Assembly (NCBI GenBank): GCA_905178155.1
Contig: CAJINV010000008.1
Location: 1,426,001 to 1,490,000 of the forward strand
From: Amoebophrya sp. A120
Lineage: Eukaryota > Sar > Dinophyceae > Syndiniales > Amoebophryaceae
Length of the DNA: 64,000 nucleotides
Direction: 5' to 3'
Shown here: piece by piece, positions 10,318 to 21,700 of the stretch
Position numbering within the stretch: the stretch's first letter is position 1
Layout: every line of letters begins with the position of its first letter
Position numbers and translations under genes: made by a program
The notes under the pieces: model-generated
Seen by the model: only the letters and a program-made list of their open reading frames with translations
Databases searched by the model: none
Told to the model about the DNA's origin: nothing

Positions 10318-13300
10318 ATGTCTGAGCCTGTGCCAGTGCCGGAAGAAGAGCAGGCAATGCTGCCGAACCCTTTGCAGGTTTCGGACGAAGCGGAGACGGA
10401 GAGCCTGCGGCGACGCGTGCGGAGCACCAAGATCGACATCGACGACGAAGAAGATGCGGGTGATCACGTTGCGAGAGAAGTTTCTAGTGGTTCAGCATCC
10501 CGCACAGGGGCTGAGAAGTCCCGCGGCGCGCGTCCACGGGCGTCATCTTTTCACTTCTCTTCGGATATCACACAGAAAAAAACTGGCAGGTCATGTTTGT
10601 AATGCAAAAATAAATAGACAGAAACATTTGTATTGCGTATCCTAAATAGCATGCTATGAGGCCGCCCATGACAGATCTCTCTGTGTATTTATGGTCCCTC
10701 AGGGCATTGCCCCGTTGCTCGCTCTTGGCGGGAGGTGGTTGAGCTTTCTTCGGGAAGAGTTGCCGGAGTTGAATTGGCTCTTGCCTTTTCATTTGTGAAA
10801 TCGAGGGCAGCGGTTGGCAGAGGTTGTGCGGGATATTCAGTTTTTGTTCAACAAAAACTGAATATCCCGCACAACCTCTGTGCGGGATATTACCCGGGAC
10901 ATTTGTGTTCCTTACCCACTTTCTCATTTCCTGGTTGACCAGTTGGTATGGTCGACTATAGGTGCCACCCTCGTTTCTCACCTCCAGGGGTCCTGGGCAC
11001 CTCACCATTGATGTTTCACTTGGTGGAAGATGACAGGGCTCTACGAGCTATTAGGGGTGTCTATTGTCTATTTATTTTTGCATTACAAATATGCCCTGCC
11101 AGCTTTTTTCTGTGGGATATCGGAACGGCCAACCAAGCTCAACTCTGCCAGGGGTCTCGGCTCGCAAGACGATGATTTCGGTGACTATCTCGAGGTGAAA
11201 TGGGACGACCCGCACTTCAACTTTTTCTACCTGAGCACACGCAAAGACCAAGAGCCGGGGTGGACCCTCAAGCCTCCCGTGCTGATGCTGCTCCTCGTGT
11301 TCTGCATTGGCGCTGGAATCGGGGTGATCAACTTATCCGAGATGAAATTTTCACTACAGCCCCCAAAAATTTGTACTGTTTTTTGGTCTATCAATGAATG
11401 GAGCAGTATACTATCTATTTACGCATGAATCTTCGTATGCGCATTTACATTTTTTGACAAATTGAGATCGAAAGGGCGAGGGTGAAGATTTTAGCCAGGA
11501 CACATTTGGGCCCTGCACCAGTGGGTGCACTTTGTGCAACACTTCTGGATGCACGACGTTCTCAAGAGTTACACGTATACGCCGGCCGTTGAGAACGAGA
11601 CCGACTCGCGCCCGAGCGCCTTCACCTATGCGGCTATCTTCTTTGGCCTGATCGCGTCGGCGGTGATCTGCGGTGTGCTGACGCGGTACGTGGAACCGGA
11701 GTGTGCCGGCGGCGGAAGTTTGGCGATCAAAGCGGCTATCGCGTACAATCAGCCCGTGACGCTCCGAGCGGGAATCATTCGCTTCGTCCTCACGGGGATC
11801 TACCTCGGCTTCCTGAACCCGCTTGGTGTCGAGGCACCTACACTGCAGGTGGTTGCTGCCTGGGGCTGTTTCGTGTACCAGCTGTTCGGCTCCGTGTTTG
11901 GCAGCCACTGGTTCCCCGACAAGCATCTGCACCTGGTCATTGTGTGCACCGTCGGTGCCGGCGCTGCAGCAGCCTTCAACTGTCCCATTGGAGGAGTGCT
12001 CTACGCCATCGAGGAATATCGAAATATCGTGGCCCAGAGCCCGCAGCGCACGTTGGTGGTGCTCACCATTTCCGTGGTCGCCGTGCAGTACAGTCGTCAG
12101 ATTCTCGGATCGGCGTTTTTCTTCCAGAATTTCAATCTTGTCGACATGGGGCTACAGGCGTGGATGCTTCTCTGCTTTCCTTTCGGTTGCCTTCTCGGCG
12201 GTCTTGGTGTTTTCTTTCAGAAGCTCACGCTTACGTTTCGGGCGATGATTCTATCCAGGAAAAAACACCCATCCCCATCCATTTTTTGCATGACAAACAG
12301 TGCAAATTATGCATGTTTTGCATGACAAATTGGATGGGGATGGGTGTTTTTTCCTGGATAGATTCTTCGCCGGCAGCAGAAGAGCGAGAAGATGGCTCGA
12401 ATTGGCATCTTCGCGAAAGGCTTCATGGCAGCACTGGTGTCCTTCGCTGTAGGAGGGTTGTCGTGTTTCCTGACCGAGGCTTTCATGAACAAGCATGCAA
12501 ACACGACACAGCAGAATGGTTTTGCCGTCTGGGGAACGAGTACTATTTGTTCTTTCCTCATTCCTTACTAATAGCACGTCGTGGATACTTGCCAATAGCA
12601 GGTTGTGGTGAAGACGTTGCAATCACATTCTGAGAATGTGACTCCCTAAACTTAGCTAGAATGATCCACCTGTTCCACCTATGCAAGAACGTTGCATACA
12701 ACGCATACCTAAAGAACTTATTGCATCACAGGTAAAGGTGCGCTGGAGTGGTTTGTGTCTACGACTTGGGCACAATTTCCGCGTGGTTATTTTTGGTTTG
12801 TGATCGCAGTATTCACGTTCCTGAAAGTCACAGTGGTGTCCTTCTCTGTGGCGGCTGGCGGCAACGGTGGCATCTTCGCTCCAACGTTGGTCATTGGCGG
12901 TCTCGCTGGCCTGGCCTTTGCGTTGCTCATCGGCGACACCTTCGGATGCAGCAATCCGCCCTTTCTCTCAAGCACGCTCGGCACCGCGACCGCACTGGAC
13001 GACGGCAACGCAGCAACTGTGGACGTGCTCTTTCAGAAGCCGTTGGACGAAGTCGCACTTCACGGGGGCAAAGCGGGAATGCTTTCGACTGTCTCGTCAT
13101 CATCTTCATCCGACATCAGCATGATTACCACCTCGACGACCACAACCTCCGCGCTTACCCAGGGCGAGCAGCTACAAGCAAGCAAGCTCGGTTCCTCAAC
13201 AGCAGAGGAGATTGTGAATTATTCCGCATCGGAGTACTACGCGAAAACCCACAAGTATCTGCCGTGGCCGCGGGAGCTCCGCATATTTCCGGTTCTCGGC

Positions 13301-14482
13301 ATGGCTGGACTCTTTTCCGCTGTCATCTTATGAAAGTGCCAGGTGGGAAATCGCCTCCAAAAGGCATCGATTTCGATACGACACAATTAATGTCATCACA
13401 TCGAAGAAAGTTTCACGACTTCTCAGAGTCGCAACACACACTGATTCCCGTCTATAATCCATGGTGCGTTCGTTTACAAGCACGAAATTTTTTGCATTCC
13501 CAATTTCTTTCGTGCAACAGCAAAGGTGCTTTATATTTATTCATCTTCGTCCATTTTCTTCAAGATTTCCCGACCGACGCTCCCATACATTCGCACGCCG
13601 ATCGCAGCAGTTGTTATCGTGCAGGAAATGATACCCCTCGCGGACCGCCAGGAATTGGCTCAGTGTCTGCCGGTCGTGCTCGCCTTCACCAGTGCTGTGG
13701 CGTTCCTTGTCGCCCGAAGCCTGCAGCCAGAGGACATCTGGGATCAAATTCTGGAGCAAGACGGGTGCAGCAAGGAGGAGCGCGAGCACCTTGACGTTCG
13801 CACGAATGGCTACAACGAAGCGCGACTGGGCGACCTCGAACAGCGACTCCACCAGGAAGAACATACGTTGAATCACCGCAAATTTTCCACGAGGCGGTCG
13901 ACCGTCCAATCCCACAGCCGGCAAACCGCCATGGATGTGATTCACGACCATCTTCTACACCCCCTTCCAGAACCACATCATGAGAGCGACCAGCACGCGG
14001 CTGACGCTGCGGCCAGCAGTCAAGCCGACAACATCGTGGCTCCTGGTGACGTGGAACAGGGGCCGTCCTTCGTGCAGACGGCAGGACTCGGTATCCACAG
14101 AAAAAAAACCATCCACATCCATTTTTTGCATGACAAGCACATGATTTGATACGTGTTTTGCATGACAAATTGGATGCGGATGAGTCTTTTTCTGTGGATA
14201 CTCGGAGACGTCGGAACGACCGCCCTGCACCAGAGAATGCCTCACACGTTTGGGAGAGAAAGTGAGCATCTCTACGGCGAGGAAGGTGGAGCGGTGCACT
14301 GTGTCCTGCATCGGGCGAAGCAGAAGATCCTTCGACGCTTCGGGGTGCCGATGCATCAAGCTGCACTCAAGCTGGTGCCGCGGGACGAAGGATCAGTAGT
14401 AATGCCCGTGGACGACGAGGACGTGGAGGGGGACGAGTCCGCAACAAATGGGGATGAAGCACAGGAGGGCGACGTGCAGTGA
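10318..14482 (+). CDS. CLC-family chloride channel/transporter, about 7 exons
   Basis: Exons 10318-10565, 11125 to about 11377, 11495-12251, 12366-12539, 12732-13328, 13593-14091 and 14206-14482. The acidic cytosolic N-terminus is followed by the first membrane helix (VLMLLLVFCIGAGIGVI). CLC signatures: GGGSLAIKAAIAY at the first selectivity loop (the usual GSGIPE is altered), GVEAPTLQVVAAWG (gating Glu position kept), FNCPIGGVLYAIEE and GGNGGIFAPTLVIGGLAG. LFSAVICTPIAAVVIVQEM is produced only after the introner at 13329 is removed. The acidic C-terminal tail shows no clear CBS pair. Introners at 10566, 12252, 13329 and 14092; the intron at 12540-12731 is GT-AG (donor GTACTA). The donor of the intron ending at 11494 is not resolved, but a phase-0 donor gives 2805 nt in total, divisible by 3. 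Product moves anions across a membrane; which membrane is unknown. Confidence 0.85.
10566..11119 (+). mobile_element. Large introner, 554 bp, TSD TCGGA
   Basis: TATCACACAGAAAAAAACTG at the left and CTTTTTTCTGTGGGATA at the right with exact TCGGA flanks. Both ends continue as longer diverged inverted repeats. Removal of 559 nt joins FHFSSE to RPTKLNSARG. It contains a perfect 28-bp palindrome at 10821-10877. Confidence 0.93.
10821..10877. repeat. Perfect 28-bp inverted repeat with 1-nt spacer
   Basis: The arm 10821-10848 (starting AGGTTGTGCGGGATATTCAG) is exactly mirrored at 10850-10877, separated by one base. A further partial copy (GTGCGGGATATT) follows. It lies inside the 554-bp introner and could be a nested insertion or a replication-generated foldback. 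Confidence 0.9.
12252..12360 (+). mobile_element. Introner family A, 109 bp, TSD GATTC
   Basis: Same ends and length as the copy at 6294, exact GATTC flanks. Removal of 114 nt joins FRAMIL to RRQQKSEKMARIG within the chloride-channel frame. Confidence 0.95.
13329..13587 (+). mobile_element. Introner family G, 259 bp, flanks CATCT/CATTC
   Basis: Left TATGAAAGTGCCAGGTGGG pairs with the reversed right end TATGGGAGCGTCGGTCGGG. Removing 264 nt yields LFSAVICTPIAAVVIV, the conserved CLC helix start, so the boundary is well supported despite partial flank decay. Confidence 0.87.
14092..14200 (+). mobile_element. Introner family A variant, 109 bp, TSD CTCGG
   Basis: TATCCACAGAAAAAAAACC at the left and TTTTTCTGTGGATA at the right, exact CTCGG flanks. 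Removal of 114 nt keeps the C-terminal tail of the chloride channel in one frame (QTAGLG to DVGTTALH). Confidence 0.94.
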
Positions 14483-15758
14483 GCATATTCTTCACCGTTC
14501 AGTCTCGTGGCTTCTGCTTCTGTCTCGTCAGGTAAAAAAATATGAGTTCTAACACGTCGACAATGCTAGAGCTAATCGTCACATGTTGATCTGTAGATGT
14601 TGTACCAGTAGTACTTCAAGGAGCGCTGTAACAACACTGACTAGTACTTCACCTTGAGTACAACCAAAATAAACAAAATGAAATTAATACTAGATGGCAC
14701 TTTCGAAATGAAATACTTGTCCTCCGAGGACTTAAATTAGAGTGCTTAAACTGCTAATCGTTCAAGCAGCTTAGGCAGTTCCTGCCAAGTTATTAAGGCA
14801 GAAAACCATCGGAGAAATTGCACGGCGGGACAACAAACTTTTAGCATGACTCTTCTGGTCTAACTGGAGCAGATTCATGGCTCAGGCTACAACTGGAGGT
14901 ACGCAGACGCACTATGTATTATGCTCTATCAGGTAGACCAGCCTAGCCCTAGGCGCAGCTAAGTAGTAAGTCAGAAAACTCTGCGTGAACGCCACCAGGA
15001 TGGATAATGTAGTACAAAAATCTAAAGCGACAAGCCAGACGCTTATGGAATCCTAGATTTAATTTTAAGCTCTCTTCATCGTAATTTCCGATTTTCGTTG
15101 TAGATGTAGTTTCAATACCTGTAGTTTCTGTTGTTTTCACTTTTCTGTTTACGTGTGTACACTGACTGTAGGATGGACAAGCACAACCCGACTGTATGAT
15201 GTAACTGTACAAATCAATGTGAATTTGGTCGCACTCGAAGACTATGACTAACTCTAACTTGTTTAACTTTAACAACTTACAATAATATTTATTGGTACTA
15301 CGACCATGATCCACCGAGTTCTGAAGATCTGTAAGATGAGGCGCGCAGCTTGGTGTACGGGACGAAGAACGAAGGGAAAAAACTGAAATATGAAGAACCT
15401 TAGGAGCTGCGAGCTGCCAGCATGCGCGTGACATCTAGTTTGATCGGAAATATTCGTTCTTGTTGTACACTGTAGACGAACTCCAAACACAAAAAAGTCA
15501 TAGATAATATCTTTGCCACTGCGGTAGGACTGTTGTCGCATTTAATATTCTCGGAGTGTTCACACACAGAAAGAAACAGTTCGACGAAAGTAGTCAGCAT
15601 TGGCACAGCGCTAAGCGCGAGTAAGTATTTTCTTTTTCGAATATCAAACGCGAGCCCCGCCCAGCACTTGAGACAAACGTAGGCGTTGCTGAATGTAAAG
15701 CTGCCCGTGACCTGCGACTTTTTGCAGGTTCTTGTGATATCTTAATCCTGAGAGGGCC
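14483..15758. other. Intergenic region
   Basis: About 1.3 kb, AT-rich. The longest frame is a 161-codon minus-strand frame (14949-15434) with no motif or coding-like composition. Nothing supported beyond flank/UTR. Confidence 0.45.
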
Positions 15759-18700
15759 ATGGTACTGCGAATCTACCTCGACGGCGCAAATGTGGGTCGG
15801 TCCCGCACCTTGCAAGATGTCGATCGTGCACGTAGCGAGCAAGGAGGGCCTCCTCCCCGTATCGATCCGAAGCAGCTTTGGATTGCTTGCAGCAGCGCCT
15901 TTGAATATTTCGGAGGTCAAGACAGCGGTCGAAACATGGATCGACGAGTCCGCCTAGCAACACCCCTTTCCAGGTTTACTTCCATCGTACAGAAACCGGG
16001 AAGATCCAGCCGAAAAATCGAAGTGGCCTTACGGATCGTTTTCAGCGAAAATACGTTTCGCCGTTTAGCGCAGTTACGCCGCCCAAAAGTGCATAAGTCC
16101 AAGCCAGTCAGCTTTGCTTCTGAAAGTGCAATGTGCGCTGCCAGGTGCTTCTGCGTCTGCATTATGGTTGTAATACCAAACTTGAACTCCTGATGCCTTT
16201 TTCTCGTGCGTAGTACCCGTACACGACCGGCAGCGTAGTAGAAGTAGGATCATCTACATAAACAAAGCGCACTTGCCACTCCCACTATTTTCTCTGGGGG
16301 CGTGCTCAAGAGAGTTTGCACAGGCACCATGCTATTGCTAACAACAGGAGGACCAGGACATATGACTGTTGCACGTTTGATGTTTGTCTTTCCAATATTC
16401 GGTTAACGACGACAATAAATACTGGCGAAAGCTCGTCGCCGCAGACCAGGGTCGGTTGTTTTTGAAAGCCCCAAACCGAGAGGACGACGATGAGTGGCTT
16501 CTATCTCGTGCCGAAGAAGATTGGGAGCGGGGAGACACCGTAGCCATCATCACCGCTGACAATTACGACAAGTGGAAAACGGACCACCCTCACGTAGTGC
16601 CGCGGTGCCTCATGAAGTACTGTTACGACGACCACGAGCACCGTTTCACCCTGAAACTCAGGGACGTCGACGAGCGTCTCGTATCATTGACGAACCAACG
16701 TTTTGAACGCTCGGCTTCTGATTTTGCGTGGTCGTCTTTGGCTTCAAAGATGATTATACAGACAAAAATTGTAAGTCACCGCTGGGGCACGCTGAGGACG
16801 CAATCTGTAAAGCCTGCATTGCTGTTGTTTTCCATGTGGTCAGCCGGAACCGGCATACTACTTTACTTACACTTAGTCTCGCAACAGGAAGAAAAAGAAC
16901 AGATGAGCATGATTGAAGGTCGCATCATTTATAGTGCAGTTTTCTTCGTGTTCGTTTGATACCTGGACCGCGAATTTCATGAAGATGGGCGGCGAGTGGA
17001 CGACGAGAGCAATGCGGCGCGGTCGAACAGCCGCGCGTCGGTTGGTCGACGAGTGGACCCAGACGACAGCAATGCGGCGCGGTCGAGCAGCCGCGACAAT
17101 ACCCTATATACTATACGGCAAGAAATGCGATTGACGTATGGCCCGATTTCTACTAGTAAAATCTTTACTAGTAACAAAAATCCGCAAACTCTTACTAGTA
17201 AAAAACGCTACTAGTAAATTTAACGGGACAGGCGAGCAAAAATTCTACTAGTAGAACAGGGGAGGGCTACTAGTAGAGCGCGTACTAGTAGAGCGCGTAC
17301 TAGTAGAGCGCGTACTAGTAGAGCGCGTACTAGTAGAAAACTGGGCAAAAGCCAAAGCGAGGAGCGACCCTGCGACCGCCGACGCCTCTGTGGGCGCCCG
17401 GTTGCTCTGAAACAAGCGCGCCCAGAGCGCTTCTTGTCCCGCGAAACAGGCTTGCCTTGCCCCTGGCGGAGAAACTCGCAGTGGGCAGTCCGTCGCCATG
17501 CTCTCTGGCGGTGCGAGGGGCGGCGCGCGGCGCTTTGCAAGCGGGAGGGGGGTCCGGGACGCGCGACTGCTGGCCATTGGGGGTCCGGGAGGGCGCTGCG
17601 CCTGGTGTTGCCTTCCTGTGCCTCGCGGGCCGGGGCCGGCTCCCCCGTGGTGTGGGTATTCCTGCCTTCCACGAAGGCAGGCCGCCGCTTTTCTCCAGCC
17701 CCGCTCGCTTCTCATGTGCACCGTGCGCACTCCCGTCGCGGGGGGTCGGGCCGCTGCGCATGGTTGGCCCGTCCCTTTGCGTAAGTAGGGCTTCTTACGC
17801 CGGCGCCACTTTCCCGTGGGTTTCAGCAACATGCACATAGTAGCTCACTCATCTTAAGGGGTGCTCGCAAAAGAATTGCAAACCGCCCAGAAGGCTCGCC
17901 GCCCACCCTCTGTCGAGGGGGGGGCCCGAGGGCGTGAGGCTCCATTGGTCGCCGGCGCCCAGGGGCACACGCGCTTGGACGCTTATCGCCTCCTGCCTCT
18001 TCCCGGCGACTGAGGACGCAGCCTTCCTACTGGGAAATCGGGCCCATCGTTTTCTTGTCTACTCCATACCTCTCCGGCGGTCGCGGAGCGACCGCCCGTG
18101 CTAGATACGACAAGAGCAACGCGGCGCGGTCGAACAGCCGCGCGTCGGTTGGTCGCCGCTCTTACTAAGGGGAAAAGTTCAAGAATAAGAATTTCGACAA
18201 AAAAATCATCACTAGCCCTGGTGCAATCCCAGAGCCAGGCGTCCGATTCCAGGTTTGGCGGCAGGGTGCCGGAAGTCCGAGTGGCGGTATGGTACGGCAG
18301 CAGGTCCCGTCGGTCCAGGTAGCGGAGCATCCCGTCCTCGACTCCGCAGACGAAGCTGTCTCCGATAGCATTTGTTTCTTTGAAAACCAAAAAAAAAACT
18401 GCAGGTCCTCGGCGTCTTACCTTCTCCTCCCGGAATAAAGATACTAATCTCCACACACTAAACTAGTTAAGTTTAGCATTCTACTTGAGCTAGTTTCCTC
18501 AGCATAAATAGCCTTCATTGTTCAAAAAAAATAGACGTAGGTGTTGGCTTTGGCGGTCTGTTGGCTGGTGTACATGAGAGACCCAACCACGAAGCGGCGT
18601 CTTTTCTCCCGGCACCAAGTACGCCACGATGTCCACATGTTGCACCAGGTGGTGCAACAAAACTACGTGAAGGTCTATGTGCTGCTCCCCGCCAAAAGCT

Positions 18701-21700
18701 GTCCGGATTCGAGGTCTTGGCGAACGTCGTGTGACAGGTCACGACACCGGCCTCCAACGTCCTGGATGTGGTCGGTTCGCCTGTGCTGGCATAAAAAATT
18801 GATGGCTTTGATTCTTTACGGAGGGTGATGAGTAGGTCTTATCTAGCTAGTTTAGTGTGTGGAGATTAGTACTTTATTGCGTCTGGTATCCCGTCGCGGC
18901 ACAGGTAAGACCTTCTGCAGGAGGAGCGTCATGGCAAGTCGTTTCTGAAAGCAGCTCGGTTTAATTTCCTGCGCGACCTTTGATGTCCACCTTTTCTTGT
19001 TGTGTATTTTTCAAGAATGAGATGAGCAGCATTTGCAAACAAAACAAAACACAGGTACACTGAACTTACCGCGAGGGGTCGAGTGTTGATTTTTTTGTCA
19101 GTTTTCTTATTCTTGAACTTTTCCCCTTAGTAGCTCTCAGGGTCACGACGACAGCAACGCGGCGCGGTCGAGCAGCCGCGCGTCGGTTGGTCGCCGCTCT
19201 CAGGTACCAAGTGCAAAAATGTCTGGGTCTGGGAGGATGGAACTTGTCATGCTGAATCTGAATCATGCAAGAAATCTGGGTTGCGTGATTACCAACAGCC
19301 GTCGTTTTTTACCAAGTTGAGAGGAAATTTCTCATGCAGGATAGACATGCTAGAGATCTCACAGAGTTTGTCATCCTAGGTGCTGCATTCCAGACCTCAT
19401 GAGTCATAGAAAGCCTGCATCTTCCAGACTCAACCAACCAACCAAACCTGGCAATCTTCCAGACCCAGACAGTTTTACAGTTGATATCAGGTGTATGACT
19501 GCGTCAACTTACCCAAACTCAACTTACCCAAAAACTTTATTAGCGATTTTTCATAGCTAGAAAGCATGCTGATTTGTAATGCCTAAAAGTAGTAGCTATG
19601 GTTAGCCTTAGCTAGATAGAACTTCATATAGCTAATTAAGACCGTTTTCACGCGTGTGTAGAACCCGCAACCTCCGCTACCAACGATCACGGATTCCCTT
19701 CCGCTGCCAACGATCGCGGAGGCTGAGCTGCGTTGCCACCGCGTTGCGACACCATTCACAAGCTTCATACCTTGGCTGGATTTATACACGAAGTGATAGC
19801 ATGCGACAGGTATTGAGATATTCTATCATTTATGCCATTGAATTGAAAAAAATCCGAGGCATCTTTTTTGTCTAATCACGTTGGTAGGGTGATTTTTTGT
19901 CAATCCAAAACCTAGCATCGGGGAGGGGGATCACTCATCCCCCTGGTCCATGCCTAAAAGTATACTGCTTCCCCGATGCTATGCCCCATGCAAAAGCAAT
20001 ATAATCTGATTTGATAGCATCAACTCGAAGGAGTTTTATCATGAGACACAGCATCGTTGGGGAGGGGATCCGTGATCGTTGGTAGCGGAGGTTGCGCCTT
20101 CTACACACGCCGGAAAACGTCCTTTTCGAAATAGCTATTTACCTCAACTAGTAAGTGTAGACTGAGCGGCGCCGGATAGTAGGTTCGGACTCTAAGTAGC
20201 TAATTAAAGTGGTTAGTTAAATTTTTGGGTAAGTTGAGTTTGGGTAAGTTGACGCAGGCATAAGGTGGGGCGTGTGGACCACGACGACAGCAACGCGGCG
20301 CGGTCGAACAGCCGCGCGTCGGTTGGTCGCCGCTCTCAGGGGCGTTCGGGCGCGTCGCGTCGGCAAGCACAACATCATCGTCGCGGGTCCAGTGGTCGTT
20401 CAGGAAGTCGAAGTCGCGTTGCTCGCAAGTACAGCACACGACGAGATGGTCCATCTCGTACAAGGGTGAAAAACGTATTCGCTTTCAAAATTCAAATTTT
20501 TTTGAAGCCCCCTTGCAGCATCCGGCCCGACTGTCCTCATCCGCGTCACCCGGCTCAGTGGCCCCACAAGCGGCTCCGGATTCTCCGACCTATCAATTCC
20601 TTTTTTTTGAGATGTAGTCTGATAGTGATGAATGAGAATGCGAATGAAAGTATGTAGCTTGTCGCGGTGATAGCTAGTGTAAAGTAGATAGCATTTGAGA
20701 CGTTTTGTGACAGATGTCGGCAGCAGGTAGACGTTCATCAGCGACAGGAGCCTCCCAGCAATGCCATCCGGTCTGGGCACCAGACTGGTGCCCAAAATGC
20801 CGCTCAAGGCGATACACAGCTCCGGACCAGCAGCACTCCGGGCAATGGACTATGCAAAAAAACGTCTTCAAATGCGAGCTCAAATTTACACTACCTATCA
20901 CCGCGACAAGCTAGCTAGATAATAAGACTACTCAAGTGACATCATCAACATACTCCAGCAATTCAGGTAACGAAAAAAGGTCCCGCGACTCACCTGCCCG
21001 ACGCCTTCCAGTTCAACGAGGCCACCGACGGGGTCCTATCTGGACCCACCCTCAAGGGGGGCAGAAAAAAATTTGATTTTTGAAAGCGAATACGTTTTTC
21101 ATCGCTGTATCTCGAAGCTCCTCCCGTTCGGCATCTTCATCTGGACGATCTTCGGGTGCTTACTCTCGGGCGGGCCGTCGCCGAAATGATAGAAGCAGTT
21201 CCGAGGAGGGCTCCCCCTCCGGGTCGGATTCGGAATCATCAAGAAGATCTTCACGAGGACGCTCTTCACGCGAAGGCAGCCGTCGCGAAGGCCGCGACAT
21301 CATGTCCTCCTCTCGGAGGAAGAAGAGTGACACCGAAGAAGCAGGAGCATCGGTGTCTTCAGACACGAGCCCCGCCCACGTTAGAGAACTCACGAAACAG
21401 ATGGGGCGACTCGACATACGAGATGCCGGGCAGGCGGGGGGACAAGGGCGGACCGATGCAGCTGGAAATGACAATTACAACAGGAGCCAATCCGAAGATC
21501 AGTCTTCTTTCGAGCGAGAGCAACGCGATGGACGGCCGGCCGAGAAGCCAAAAAAGGAACTATCGAGCGCCGCGCAGACGCGGTCTCCCGCTGTTTTTCG
21601 ACGTTTCCAACGTGTCGATCAGGGGGCACGACGAAGCAGCTATGCAAAGAATGACGCTGGTGATCAAAAAAGTTCCACGAGCCCCGGTGATCTTCTGCAC

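Larger units (their letters stand above)
17099..18107 (+). mobile_element. 1-kb intron with CGACA direct repeats, weak ends
   Basis: Exact CGACA flanks (17094-17098 and 18108-18112) and a right end ...CTAGATA fit the introner rule; removal of 1014 nt joins SSRD to KSNAARSNS in frame. The left end starts ATACCC rather than TAT, and no clear TIR is seen. Inside are ACTAGTA satellite repeats and a GC-rich block. Confidence 0.62.
16990..20340 (+). repeat. Five-copy coding repeat split by introners
   Basis: A roughly 50-nt unit (core GCGGCGCGGTCGAACAGCCG) occurs at about 16998, 17070, 18116, 19154 and 20288, all in the same orientation and coding frame, translating to SNAAR(S)xSRASVGRR. Copies 1 and 2 are adjacent; later copies are separated by introners of about 1 kb, so a short tandem protein repeat is spread over 3.3 kb. 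Confidence 0.85.

Noticed and set aside
11332-11494. Calling an introner between the first chloride-channel helix and the exon at 11495
   Set aside because: No ATA end or inverted repeat is present before 11495; the acceptor TTTTAG fits a GT-AG intron, but the donor could not be fixed.
14949-15434. 161-codon minus-strand frame
   Set aside because: AT-rich intergenic stretch, no motif, no second exon or conserved-looking segment.
17147-17336. ACTAGTA array as a CRISPR array
   Set aside because: Units are contiguous 15-mers without spacers and the genome is eukaryotic.
17248-17838. Minus-strand 196-codon frame in the GC-rich block as a gene; also the block as rDNA
   Set aside because: High GC leaves several frames open at once, and I recognise no rRNA helix or protein family. 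Kept only as an unexplained block.
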